64,000 bases of DNA from Luzula sylvatica (Eukaryota > Streptophyta > Magnoliopsida > Poales > Juncaceae), in the NCBI GenBank assembly GCA_946800325.1, contig OX326958.1, forward strand, positions 70,057,264 through 70,121,263. The letters are read 5' to 3'. This document shows positions 1-14,000 of the stretch, in pieces. Within the stretch, counting starts at the first letter, position 1; every line of letters starts with the position of its first letter. The position numbers and the translations under genes were made by a program. The notes under the pieces were generated by a model. It was not told the origin of the DNA and made no database searches. It saw only the letters and a list, made by a program, of their open reading frames with translations.

Positions 1-10
1 TTTTTGGTAA

Positions 11-192
11 TTTCATCATGAATTATTGAATATGAAGATTATCACATTGTAACTTTCTCATACTTTCTCCAAATGGCACGATCTTCATATCAAAATCGCT
101 CGCCTCGACGAGAGGAATGCAGCCGCGTGGTCGAATTTCGAAAATTATGTATTTTGAGCCCGAATTAACAAAAAATACAGTTTTTTTTGTAA
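11..192 (+). repeat. Satellite monomer type A (representative copy)
   Basis: This is the first complete A monomer, 182 bp, taken to begin at the TTTCATCATG phrase. Diagnostic differences from B are TCATCATG at the start, ATCACATTGTAACT, TCTCATACTT, GATCTTCATA, the CCTCGACGAGAGG block and GAGCCCGAATT. It ends in an A-run, TACAG, then a T-run, which can fold back on itself. Positions about 108-122 of the monomer (119-133 here) form the most variable stretch in the array and work as a tag for tracing copies. Confidence 0.93.
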
Positions 193-374
193 TTTCATCT
201 TGAATTATTGAATATGAAGATTGTCCAATTGTAGGTTTCTCAATCTTTCTCCAAATGGCACGATTTTTATATCAAAATCGCTCGCCCCGGAGAGAGAAAT
301 ACAGCAGCGCGAACGAATTTGGCAAATTATGTATTTTGAACCCTAATTAACAGAAAATACAGTTTTTTTGGTAA
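193..374 (+). repeat. Satellite monomer type B (representative copy)
   Basis: This is the first complete B monomer, 182 bp. It begins TTTCATCTTG and differs from A at about 22 positions by eye. Diagnostic features are GTCCAATTGTAGGT, TCTCAATCTT, GATTTTTATA, CCCCGGAGAGAGAAAT and GAACCCGAATT (here with a local variant, GAACCCTAATT). A and B share the central stretch CTTTCTCCAAATGGCACGAT, which is where hybrid monomers switch type. Confidence 0.93.
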
Positions 375-3300
375 TTTCATCATGAATTATTGAATATGAA
401 GATTATCACATTGTAACTTTCTCATACTTTCTCCAAATGGCACGATCTTCATATCAAAATCGCTCGCCTCGACGAGAGGAATGCTGGAGCGCGGTCGAAT
501 TTCGAAAATTATGTATTTTGAGCCCGAATTAACAAAAAATACAGTTTTTTTTGTAATTTCATCTTGAATTATTGAATATGAAGATTGTCCAATTGTAGGT
601 TTCTCAATCTTTCTCCAAATGGCACGATTTTTATATCAAAATCGCTCGCCCCGGAGAGAGAAATACAGCAGCGCGAACGAATTTGGGAAATTATGTATTT
701 TGAACCCGAATTAACAGAAAATACAGATTTTTGGTAATTTCATCCTGAATTATTGAATATGAAGATTATCACATTGTAACTTTCTCATACTTTCTCCAAA
801 TGGCACGATCTTCATATCAAAATCGCTCGCCTCGACGAGAGGAATGCTGGAGCGCGGTCGAATTTCGAAAATTATGTATTTTGAGCCCGAATTAACAAAA
901 AATACAGTTTTTTTTGTAATTTCATCTTGAATTATTGAATATGAAGATTGTCCAATTGTAGGTTTCTCAATCTTTCTCCAAATGGCACGATTTTTATATC
1001 AAAATCGCTCGCCCCGGAGAGAGAAATACAGCAGCGCGAACGAATTTGGGAAATTATGTATTTTGAACCCGAATTAACAGAAAATACAGATTTTTGGTAA
1101 TTTCATCCTGAATTATTGAATATGAAGATTATCACATTGTAACTTTCTCATACTTTCTCCAAATGGCACGATCTTCATACCAAAATCGCTCGCCTCGACG
1201 AGAGGAATGCAGCAGCGCGGTCGAATTTCGAAAATTATGTATTTTGAGCCCGAATTAACAAAAAATACAGTTTTTTTTTGTAATTTCATCTTGAATTATT
1301 GAATATGAAGATTGTCCAATTGTAGGTTTCTCAATCTTTCTCCAAATGGCACGATTTTTATATCAAAATCGCTCGCCCCGGAGAGAGAAATACAGCAGGG
1401 CGAACGAATTTGGGAAATTATGTATTTTGAACCCGAATTAACAGAAAATACAGATTTTTGGTAATTTCATCATGAATTATTGAATATGAAGATTATCACA
1501 TTGTAACTTTCTCATACTTTCTCCAAATGGCACGATGTTCATATCAAAATCGCTCGCCTCGACGAGAGGAATGCAGCAGCGCGGTCGAATTTCGAAAATT
1601 ATGTATTTTGAGCCCGAATTAACAAAAAATACAGTTTTTTTTTGTAATTTCATCTTGAATTATTGAATATGAAGATTGTCCAATTGTAGGTTTCTCAATC
1701 TTTCTCCAAATGGCACGATTTTTATATCAAAATCGCTCGCCCCGTGGAGAGAAATACAGCAGCGCGAACGAATTTGGCAAATTATGTATTTTGAACCCGA
1801 ATTAACATAAAATACAGTTTTTTTGGTAATTTCATCATGAATTATTGAATATGAAGATTATCACATTGTAACTTTCTCATACTTTCTCCAAATGGCACGA
1901 TCTTCATATCAAAATCGCTCGCCTCGACGAGAGGAATGCAGCAGCGCGGTCGAATTTCGAAAATTATGTATTTTGAGCCCGAATTAACAAAAAATACAGT
2001 TTTATTTGGTAATTTCATCTTGAATTATTGAATTTGAAGATTGTCCAATTGTAGGTTTCTCAATCTTTCTCCAAATGGCACGATTTTTATATCAAAATCG
2101 CTCGCCCCGGGGAGAAAAATACAGCAGCGCGAACGAATTTGGGAAATTATGTATTTTGAACCCGAATTAACAGAAAATACAGTTTTTTTGGTAATTTCAT
2201 CATGAATTATTGAATATGAAGATTATCACATTGTAACTTTCTCATACTTTCTCCAAATGGCACGATCTTCATATCAAAATCGCTCGCCTCGACGAGAGGA
2301 ATGCAGCTGCGCGGTCGAATTTCGAAAATTATGTATTTTGAGCCCGAATTAACAAAAAATACAGTTTTTTTTGTAATTTCATCTTGAATTATTGAATATG
2401 AAGATTGTCCAATTGTAGGTTTCTCAATCTTTCTCCAAATGACACGATTTTTATATGAAAATCGCTCGCCCCGGAGAGAGAAATACAGCAGCGCGAACGA
2501 ATTTGGGAAATTATGTATTTTGAACCCGAATTAACAGAAAATACAGTTTTTTTGGTAATTTCATCATGAATTATTGAATATGAAGATTATCACATTGTAA
2601 CTTTCTCATACTTTCTCCAAATGGCACGATCTTCATATCAAAATAGCTCGCCTCGACGAGAGGAATGCAGCTGCGCGGTCGAATTTCGAAAATTATGTAT
2701 TTTGAGCCCGAATTAACAAAAAATACAGTTTTTTTTTGTAATTTCATCTTGAATTATTGAATATGAAGATTGTCCAATTGTAGGTTTCTCAATCTTTCTC
2801 CAAATGGCACGATTTTTATATCAAAATCGCTCGCCCCGGAGAGAGAAATACAGCAGCTCGAACGAATTTGGGAAATTATGTATTTTGAACCCGAATTAAC
2901 AGAAAATACAGTTTTTTTGGTAATTTCATCATGAATTATTGAATATGAAGATTATCACATTGTAACTTTCTCATACTTTCTCCAAATGGCACGATCTTCA
3001 TATCAAAATCGCTCGCCTCGACGAGAGGAATGCAGCTACGAGGCCGAATTTCGAAAATTATGTATTTTGAGCCCGAATTAACAAAAAACACAGTTTTTTT
3101 TGTAATTTCATCTTGAATTATTGAATATGAAGATTGTCCAATTGTAGATTTCTCAATCTTTCTCCAAATGGCACGATTTTTATATCAAAATCGCTCGCCC
3201 CGGAGAGAGAAATACAGCAGCGCGAACGAATTTGGCAAATTATGTATTTTGAACCCGAATTAACAGAAAATACAGTTTTTTGGGTAATTTCATCATGAAT

Positions 3301-4689
3301 TATTGAATATGAAGATTATCACATTTTAACTTTCTCATACTTTCTCCAAACGGCACGATCTTCATATCAAAATCGCTCGCATCGACGAGAGGAATGCGGC
3401 CACGCGGTCGAATTTCGAAAATTATGTATTTTGAGCCCGAATTAACAAAAAATACAGTTTTTTTTGTAATTTCATCTTGAATTATTGAATATGAAGATTG
3501 TCCAATTGTAGGTTTCTCAATCTTTCTCCAAATGGCACGATTTTTATATCATAATCGCTCGCCCCGGAGAGAGAAATACAGCAGCGCGAACGAATTTGGG
3601 AAATTATGTATTTTGAACCCGAATTAACAGAAAATACAGTTTTTTTGGTAATTTCATCATGAATTATTGAATATGAAGATTATCACATTGTAACTTTCTC
3701 ATACTTTCTCCAAATGGCACGATCTTCATATCAAAATCGCTCGCCTCGACGAGAGGAATGCAGCAGCGCGGTCGAATTTCGAAAATTATGTATTTTGAGC
3801 CCGAATTAACAAAAAATACTGTTTTTTTTGTAATTTCATCTTGAATTATTGAATATGAAGATTGTCCAATTGTAGGTTTCTCAATCTTTCTCCAAATGGC
3901 ACGATTTTTATATCAAAATCGCTCGCCCCGGGGAGAGAAATACAGCAGCGCGAACAAATTTGGGAAATTATGTATTTTGAACCCGAATTAACAGAAAATA
4001 CAATTTTTTTGGTAATTTCATCATGAATTATTGAATATGAAGATTATCACATTGTAACTTTCTCATACTTTCTCCAAATGGCACGATCTTCATATCAAAA
4101 TCGCTCGCCTCGACGAGAGGAATGCAGCAGGGCGGTCGAATTTCGAAAATTATGTATTTTGAGCCCGAATTAACAAAAAATACAGTTTTTTTTGTAATTT
4201 CATCTTGAATTATTGAATATGAAGATTGTCCAATTGTAGGTTTCTCAATCTTTCTCCAAATGGCACGATTTTTATATCAAAATCGCTCGCCCCGGAGAGA
4301 GAAATACAGCAGCGCGAACGAATTTGGCAAATTATGTATTTTGAACCCTAATTAACAGAAAATACAGTTTTTTTGGTAATTTCATCATGAATTATTGAAT
4401 ATGAAGATTATCACATTGTAACTTTCTCATACTTTCTCCAAATGGCACGATCTTCATATCAAAATCGCTCGCCTCGACGAGAGGAATGCAGCTGCGTGGT
4501 CGAATTTCGAAAATTATGTATTTTGAGCCCGAATTAACAAAAAATACAGTTTTTTTTGTAATTTCATCTTGAATTATTGAATATGAAGATTGTCCAATTG
4601 TAGATTTCTCAATCTTTCTCCAAATGGCACGATTTTTATATCAAAATCGCTCGCCCCGGAGAGAGAAATACAGCAGCGCGAACGAATTT

Positions 4690-6841
4690 GGCAAATTATG
4701 TATTTTGAACCCTAATTAACAGAAAATACAGTTTTTTTGGTAATTTCATCATGAATTATTGAATATGAAGATTATCACATTGTAACTTTCTCATACTTTC
4801 TCCAAATGGCACGATCTTCATATCAAAATCGCTCGCCTCGACGAGAGGAATGCTGGAGCGCGGTCGAATTTCGAAAATTATGTATTTTGAGCCCGAATTA
4901 ACAAAAAATACAGTTTTTTTTGTAATTTCATCTTGAATTATTGAATATGAAGATTGTCCAATTGTAGGTTTCTCAATCTTTCTCCAAATGGCACGATTTT
5001 TATATCAAAATCGCTCGCCCCGGAGAGAGAAATACAGCAGCGCGAACGAATTTGGGAAATTATGTATTTTGAACCCGAATTAACAGAAAATACAGATTTT
5101 TGGTAATTTCATCCTGAATTATTGAATATGAAGATTATCACATTGTAACTTTCTCATACTTTCTCCAAATGGCACGATCTTCATACCAAAATCGCTCGCC
5201 TCGACGAGAGGAATGCAGCAGCGCGGTCGAATTTCGAAAATTATGTATTTTGAGCCCGAATTAACAAAAAATACAGTTTTTTTTTGTAATTTCATCTTGA
5301 ATTATTGAATATGAAGATTGTCCAATTGTAGGTTTCTCAATCTTTCTCCAAATGGCACGATTTTTATATCAAAATCGCTCGCCCCGGAGAGAGAAATACA
5401 GCAGGGCGAACGAATTTGGGAAATTATGTATTTTGAACCCGAATTAACAGAAAATACAGATTTTTGGTAATTTCATCATGAATTATTGAATATGAAGATT
5501 ATCACATTGTAACTTTCTCATACTTTCTCCAAATGGCACGATGTTCATATCAAAATCGCTCGCCTCGACGAGAGGAATGCAGCAGCGCGGTCGAATTTCG
5601 AAAATTATGTATTTTGAGCCCGAATTAACAAAAAATACAGTTTTTTTTTGTAATTTCATCTTGAATTATTGAATATGAAGATTGTCCAATTGTAGGTTTC
5701 TCAATCTTTCTCCAAATGGCACGATTTTTATATCAAAATCGCTCGCCCCGGAGAGAGAAATACAGCAGCGCGAACGAATTTGGCAAATTATGTATTTTGA
5801 ACCCTAATTAACAGAAAATACAGTTTTTTTGGTAATTTCATCATGAATTATTGAATATGAAGATTATCACATTGTAACTTTCTCATACTTTCTCCAAATG
5901 GCACGATCTTCATATCAAAATCGCTCGCCTCGACGAGAGGAATGCTGGAGCGCGGTCGAATTTCGAAAATTATGTATTTTGAGCCCGAATTAACAAAAAA
6001 TACAGTTTTTTTTGTAATTTCATCTTGAATTATTGAATATGAAGATTGTCCAATTGTAGGTTTCTCAATCTTTCTCCAAATGGCACGATTTTTATATCAA
6101 AATCGCTCGCCCCGGAGAGAGAAATACAGCAGCGCGAACGAATTTGGGAAATTATGTATTTTGAACCCGAATTAACAGAAAATACAGATTTTTGGTAATT
6201 TCATCCTGAATTATTGAATATGAAGATTATCACATTGTAACTTTCTCATACTTTCTCCAAATGGCACGATCTTCATACCAAAATCGCTCGCCTCGACGAG
6301 AGGAATGCAGCAGCGCGGTCGAATTTCGAAAATTATGTATTTTGAGCCCGAATTAACAAAAAATACAGTTTTTTTTTGTAATTTCATCTTGAATTATTGA
6401 ATATGAAGATTGTCCAATTGTAGGTTTCTCAATCTTTCTCCAAATGGCACGATTTTTATATCAAAATCGCTCGCCCCGGAGAGAGAAATACAGCAGGGCG
6501 AACGAATTTGGGAAATTATGTATTTTGAACCCGAATTAACAGAAAATACAGATTTTTGGTAATTTCATCATGAATTATTGAATATGAAGATTATCACATT
6601 GTAACTTTCTCATACTTTCTCCAAATGGCACGATGTTCATATCAAAATCGCTCGCCTCGACGAGAGGAATGCAGCAGCGCGGTCGAATTTCGAAAATTAT
6701 GTATTTTGAGCCCGAATTAACAAAAAATACAGTTTTTTTTTGTAATTTCATCTTGAATTATTGAATATGAAGATTGTCCAATTGTAGGTTTCTCAATCTT
6801 TCTCCAAATGGCACGATTTTTATATCAAAATCGCTCGCCCC
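4690..6841 (+). repeat. Two tandem 1,092-bp HOR units (3 dimers each)
   Basis: The linked markers GAACCCTAATT (4,710 and 5,802), CTGGAGCG (about 4,852 and 5,944), CATACCAAAATC, GCAGGGCG and GATGTTCATA occur in the same order in both units, 1,092 bp apart. A related ordered set of markers lies near 330-1,800, about 5,098 bp upstream of the second unit. The last B monomer of unit 2 carries the CGTGGAGAG variant near 6,842, as does the B monomer near 1,744, while unit 1 does not. The history is therefore a longer duplication followed by an internal tandem one. Confidence 0.82.
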
Positions 6842-7656
6842 GTGGAGAGAAATACAGCAGCGCGAACGAATTTGGCAAATTATGTATTTTGAACCCGAAT
6901 TAACATAAAATACAGTTTTTTTGGTAATTTCATCATGAATTATTGAATATGAAGATTATCACATTGTAACTTTCTCATACTTTCTCCAAATGGCACGATC
7001 TTCATATCAAAATCGCTCGCCTCGACGAGAGGAATGCAGCAGCTCGGTCGAATTTCGAAAATTATGTATTTTGAGCTCGAATTAACAAAAAATACAGTTT
7101 TATTTGGTAATTTCATCTTGAATTATTGAATTTGAAGATTGTCCAATTGTAGGTTTCTCAATCTTTCTCCAAATGGCACGATTTTTATATCAAAATCGCT
7201 CGCCCCGGGGAGAAAAATACAGCAGCGCGAACGAATTTGGGAAATTATGTATTTTGAACCCGAATGAACAGAAAATACAGTTTTTTTGGTAATTTCATCA
7301 TGAATTATTGAATATGAAGATTATCACATTGTAACTTTCTCATACTTTCTCCAAATGGCACGATCTTCCTATCAAAATCGCTCGCCTCGACGAGAGGAAT
7401 GCAGCAGCGCGGTCGAATTTCGAAAATTATGTATTTTGAGCCCGAATTAACAAAAAATACAGTTTTTTTTGTAATTTCATCTTGAATTATTGAATATGAA
7501 GATTGTCCAATTGTAGGTTTCTCAATCTTTCTCCAAATGGCACGATTTTTATATCAAAATCGCTCGCCCCGGAGAGAGAAATACAGCAGCGCGAACGAAT
7601 TTGGGAAATTATGTATTTTGAACCCGAATTAACAGAAAATACAGTTTTTTTGGTAA

Positions 7657-7838
7657 TTTCATCATGAATTATTGAATATGAAGATTATCACATTGTAACT
7701 TTCTCATACTTTCTCCAAATGGCACGATTTTTATATCAAAATAGCTCGCCCCGGAGAGAGAAATACAGCAGCGCGAACGAATTTGGGAAATTATGTATTT
7801 TGAACCCGAATTAACAGAAAATACAGTTTTTTTGGTAA
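7657..7838 (+). repeat. Hybrid A5'-B3' satellite monomer
   Basis: This 182-bp monomer starts as type A (TTTCATCATG, ATCACATTGTAACT, TCTCATACTT) and switches after CTCCAAATGGCACGAT to type B (TTTTTATATC, CCCCGGAGAGAG, GAACCCG). A full-length monomer is kept but the A-B alternation is broken: an A monomer follows directly. It carries the private variant AAAATAGCTCGCCCC. Unequal crossover or gene conversion between A and B in their shared central stretch explains it. Confidence 0.9.
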
Positions 7839-8184
7839 TTTCATCATGAATTATTGAATATGAAGATTATCACATTGTAACTTTCTCATACTTTCTCCAA
7901 ATGGCACGATCTTCATATCAAAATAGCTCGCCTCGACGAGAGGAATGCAGCTGCGCGGTCGAATTTCGAAAATTATGTATTCTGAGCCCGAATTAACAAA
8001 AAATACAGTTTTTTTTTGTAATTTCATCTTGAATTATTGAATATGAAGATTGTCCAATTGTAGGTTTCTCAATCTTTCTCCAAATGGCACGATTTTTATA
8101 TCAAAATCGCTCGCCCCGGAGAGAGAAATACATCAGCGCGAACGAATTTGGGAAATTATGTATTTTGAACCCGAATTAACAGAA

Positions 8185-11096
8185 AATAAAGTTTTTTTGG
8201 TAATTTCATCATGAATTATTGAATATGAAGATTATCACATTGTAACTTTCTCATACTTTATCCAAATGGCACGATCTTCATATCAAAATCGCTCGCCTCG
8301 ACGAGAGGAATGCAGCAGCGCGGCCGAATTTCGAAAATTATGTATTTTGAGCCCGAATTAACAAAAAATACAGTTTTTTTTGTAATTTCATCTTGAATTA
8401 TTGAATATGAAGATTGTCCAATTGTAGGTTTCTCAATCTTTCTCCAAATGGCACGATTTTTATATCAAAATCGCTCGCCCCGGAGAGAGAAATACATCAG
8501 CGCGAACGAATTTGGGAAATTATGTATTTTGAACCCGAATTAACAGAAAATTCAGTTTTTTTGGTAATTTCATCATGAATTATTGAATATGAAGATTATC
8601 ACATTGTAACTTTCTCATACTTTCTCCAAATGGCACGATCTTCATATCAAAATCGCTCGCCTCGACGAGAGGAATGCAGCAGCGCGGCCGAATTTCGAAA
8701 ATTATGTATTTTGAGCCCGAATTAACAAAAAATACATTTTTTTTTGTAATTTCATCTTGAATTATTGAATATGAAGATTGTCCAATTGTAGGTTTCTCAA
8801 TCTTTCTCCAAATGGCACGATTTTTATATCAAAATCGCTCGCCCCGGAGAGAGAAATACAGCAGCGCGAACGAATTTGGCAAATTATGTATTTTGAACCC
8901 GAATTAACAGAAAATACAGTTTTTTTGGTAATTTCATCATGAATTATTGAATATGAAGATTATCACATTGTAACTTTCTCATACTTTATCCAAATGGCAC
9001 GATCTTCATATCAAAATCGCTCGCCTCGACGAGAGGAATGCAGCAGCGCGGCCGAATTTCGAAAATTATGTATTTTGAGCCCGAATTAACAAAAAATACA
9101 GTTTTTTTTGTAATTTCATCTTGAATTATTGAATATGAAGATTGTCCAATTGTAGGTTTCTCAATCTTTCTCCAAATGGCACGATTTTTATATCAAAATC
9201 GCTCGCCCCGGAGAGAGAAATACAGCAGCTCGAACGAATTTGGGAAATTATGTATTTTGAACCCGAATTAACAGAAAATACAGTTTTTTTGGTAATTTCA
9301 TCATGAATTATTGAATATGAAGATTATCACATTGTAACTTTCTCATACTTTCTCCAAATGGCACGATCTTCATATCAAAATCGCTCGCCTCGACGAGAGG
9401 AATGCAGCTACGAGGCCGAATTTCGAAAATTATGTATTTTGAGCCCGAATTAACAAAAAACACAGTTTTTTTTGTAATTTCATCTTGAATTATTGAATAT
9501 GAAGATTGTCCAATTGTAGGTTTCTCAATCTTTCTCCAAATTGCACGATTTTTATATCAAAATCGCTCGCCCCGGAGAGAGAAATACAGCAGCGCGAACG
9601 AATTTGGCAAATTATGTATTTTGAACCCGAATTAACAGAAAATAAAGTTTTTTTGGTAATTTCATCATGAATTATTGAATATGAAGATTATCACATTGTA
9701 ACTTTCTCATACTTTATCCAAATGGCACGATCTTCATATCAAAATCGCTCGCCTCGACGAGAGGAATGCAGCAGCGCGGCCGAATTTCGAAAATTATGTA
9801 TTTTGAGCCCGAATTAACAAAAAATACAGTTTTTTTTGTAATTTCATCTTGAATTATTGAATATGAAGATTGTCCAATTGTAGGTTTCTCAATCTTTCTC
9901 CAAATGGCACGATTTTTATATCAAAATCGCTCGCCCCGGAGAGAGAAATACATCAGCGCGAACGAATTTGGGAAATTATGTATTTTGAACCCGAATTAAC
10001 AGAAAATAAAGTTTTTTTGGTAATTTCATCATGAATTATTGAATATGAAGATTATCACATTGTAACTTTCTCATACTTTCTCCAAATGGCACGATCTTCA
10101 TATCAAAATCGCTCGCCTCGACGAGAGGAATGCAGCAGCGCGGCCGAATTTCGAAAATTATGTATTTTGAGCCCGAATTAACAAAAAATACATTTTTTTT
10201 TGTAATTTCATCTTGAATTATTGAATATGAAGATTGTCCAATTGTAGGTTTCTCAATCTTTCTCCAAATGGCACGATTTTTATATCAAAATCGCTCGCCC
10301 CGGAGAGAGAAATACAGCAGCGCGAACGAATTTGGCAAATTATGTATTTTGAACCCGAATTAACAGAAAATACAGTTTTTTTGGTAATTTCATCATGAAT
10401 TATTGAATATGAAGATTATCACATTGTAACTTTCTCATACTTTATCCAAATGGCACGATCTTCATATCAAAATCGCTCGCCTCGACGAGAGGAATGCAGC
10501 AGCGCGGCCGAATTTCGAAAATTATGTATTTTGAGCCCGAATTAACAAAAAATACAGTTTTTTTTGTAATTTCATCTTGAATTATTGAATATGAAGATTG
10601 TCCAATTGTAGGTTTCTCAATCTTTCTCCAAATGGCACGATTTTTATATCAAAATCGCTCGCCCCGGAGAGAGAAATACAGCAGCTCGAACGAATTTGGG
10701 AAATTATGTATTTTGAACCCGAATTAACAGAAAATACAGTTTTTTTGGTAATTTCATCATGAATTATTGAATATGAAGATTATCACATTGTAACTTTCTC
10801 ATACTTTCTCCAAATGGCACGATCTTCATATCAAAATCGCTCGCCTCGACGAGAGGAATGCAGCTACGAGGCCGAATTTCGAAAATTATGTATTTTGAGC
10901 CCGAATTAACAAAAAACACAGTTTTTTTTGTAATTTCATCTTGAATTATTGAATATGAAGATTGTCCAATTGTAGGTTTCTCAATCTTTCTCCAAATTGC
11001 ACGATTTTTATATCAAAATCGCTCGCCCCGGAGAGAGAAATACAGCAGCGCGAACGAATTTGGCAAATTATGTATTTTGAACCCGAATTAACAGAA
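8185..11096 (+). repeat. Two tandem 1,456-bp HOR units (4 dimers each)
   Basis: Unit boundaries are set at the AATAAAG variant (8,185, 9,641 and 11,097). Each unit runs in the same order: a dimer with CTTTATCC and TACATCAG, a dimer with ACATTTTTTTTT, a dimer with CTTTATCC and CAGCAGCTCG, then a dimer with CAGCTACGAGG, AAAAAACACAG and the rare AAATTGCACG (about 9,538 and 10,994). The few differences include AATTCAG near 8,550 against AATAAAG near 10,005. Related but reshuffled dimers continue to about 13,650. Confidence 0.85.
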
Positions 11097-14000
11097 AATA
11101 AAGTTTTTTTGGTAATTTCATCATGAATTATTGAATATGAAGATTATCACATTGTAACTTTCTCATACTTTATCCAAATGGCACGATCTTCATATCAAAA
11201 TCGCTCGCCTCGACGAGAGGAATGCAGCAGCGCGGCCGAATTTCGAAAATTATGTATTTTGAGCCCGAATTAACAAAAAATACAGTTTTTTTTGTAATTT
11301 CATCTTGAATTATTGAATATGAAGATTGTCCAATTGTAGGTTTCTCAATCTTTCTCCAAATGGCACGATTTTTATATCAAAATCGCTCGCCCCGGAGAGA
11401 GAAATACATCAGCGCGAACGAATTTGGGAAATTATGTATTTTGAACCCGAATTAACAGAAAATAAAGTTTTTTTGGTAATTTCATCATGAATTATTGAAT
11501 ATGAAGATTATCACATTGTAACTTTCTCATACTTTATCCAAATGGCACGATCTTCATATCAAAATCGCTCGCCTCGACGAGAGGAATGCAGCAGCGCGGC
11601 CGAATTTCGAAAATTATGTATTTTGAGCCCGAATTAACAAAAAATACAGTTTTTTTTGTAATTTCATCTTGAATTATTGAATATGAAGATTGTCCAATTG
11701 TAGGTTTCTCAATCTTTCTCCAAATGGCACGATTTTTATATCAAAATCGCTCGCCCCGGAGAGAGAAATACATCAGCGCGAACGAATTTGGGAAATTATG
11801 TATTTTGAACCCGAATTAACAGAAAATTCAGTTTTTTTGGTAATTTCATCATGAATTATTGAATATGAAGATTATCACATTGTAACTTTCTCATACTTTC
11901 TCCAAATGGCACGATCTTCATATCAAAATCGCTCGCCTCGACGAGAGGAATGCAGCAGCGCGGCCGAATTTCGAAAATTATGTATTTTGAGCCCGAATTA
12001 ACAAAAAATACATTTTTTTTTGTAATTTCATCTTGAATTATTGAATATGAAGATTGTCCAATTGTAGGTTTCTCAATCTTTCTCCAAATGGCACGATTTT
12101 TATATCAAAATCGCTCGCCCCGGAGAGAGAAATACAGCAGCGCGAACGAATTTGGGAAATTATGTATTTTGAACCCGAATTAACAGAAAATTCAGTTTTT
12201 TTGGTAATTTTATCATGAATTATTGAATATGAAGATTATCACATTGTAACTTTCTCATACTTTCTCCAAATGGCACGATCTTCATATCAAAATCGCTCGC
12301 CTCGACGAGAGGAATGCAGCTACGAGGCCGAATTTCGAAAATTATGTATTTTGAGCCCGAATTAACAAAAAACACAGTTTTTTTTGTAATTTCATCTTGA
12401 ATTATTGAATATGAAGATTGTCCAATTGTAGGTTTCTCAATCTTTCTCCAAATGGCACGATTTTTATATCAAAATCGCTCGCCCCGGAGAGAGAAATACA
12501 GCAGCGCGAACGAATTTGGCAAATTATGTATTTTGAACCCGAATTAACAGAAAATACAGTTTTTTTGGTAATTTCATCATGAATTATTGAATATGAAGAT
12601 TATCACATTGTAACTTTCTCATACTTTATCCAAATGGCACGATCTTCATATCAAAATCGCTCGCCTCGACGAGAGGAATGCAGCAGCGCGGCCGAATTTC
12701 GAAAATTATGTATTTTGAGCCCGAATTAACAAAAAATACAGTTTTTTTTGTAATTTCATCTTGAATTATTGAATATGAAGATTGTCCAATTGTAGGTTTC
12801 TCAATCTTTCTCCAAATGGCACGATTTTTATATCAAAATCGCTCGCCCCGGAGAGAGAAATACAGCAGCTCGAACGAATTTGGGAAATTATGTATTTTGA
12901 ACCCGAATTAACAGAAAATACAGTTTTTTTGGTAATTTCATCATGAATTATTGAATATGAAGATTATCACATTGTAACTTTCTCATACTTTCTCCAAATG
13001 GCACGATCTTCATATCAAAATCGCTCGCCTCGACGAGAGGAATGCAGCTACGAGGCCGAATTTCGAAAATTATGTATTTTGAGCCCGAATTAACAAAAAA
13101 CACAGTTTTTTTTGTAATTTCATCTTGAATTATTGAATATGAAGATTGTCCAATTGTAGGTTTCTCAATCTTTCTCCAAATGGCACGATTTTTATATCAA
13201 AATCGCTCGCCCCGGAGAGAGAAATACAGCAGCGCGAACGAATTTGGCAAATTATGTATTTTGAACCCGAATTAACAGAAAATAAAGTTTTTTTGGTAAT
13301 TTCATCATGAATTATTGAATATGAAGATTATCACATTGTAACTTTCTCATACTTTATCCAAATGGCACGATCTTCATATCAAAATCGCTCGCCTCGACGA
13401 GAGGAATGCAGCAGCGCGGCCGAATTTCGAAAATTATGTATTTTGAGCCCGAATTAACAAAAAATACAGTTTTTTTTGTAATTTCATCTTGAATTATTGA
13501 ATATGAAGATTGTCCAATTGTAGGTTTCTCAATCTTTCTCCAAATGGCACGATTTTTATATCAAAATCGCTCGCCCCGGAGAGAGAAATACATCAGCGCG
13601 AACGAATTTGGGAAATTATGTATTTTGAACCCGAATTAACAGAAAATTCAGTTTTTTTGGTAATTTCATCATGAATTATTGAATATGAAGATTATCACAT
13701 TGTAACTTTCTCATACTTTCTCCAAATGGCACGATCTTCATATCAAAATCGCTCGCCTCGACGAGAGGAATGCAGCAGCGCGGTCGAATTTCGAAAATTA
13801 TGTATTTTGAGCCCGAATTAACAAAAAATACAGTTTTTTTTTGTAATTTCATCTTGAATTATTGAATATGAAGATTGTCCAATTGTAGGTTTCTCAATCT
13901 TTCTCCAAATGGCACGATTTTTATATCAAAATCGCTCGCCCCGTGGAGAGAAATACAGCAGCGCGAACGAATTTGGCAAATTATGTATTTTGAACCCGAA

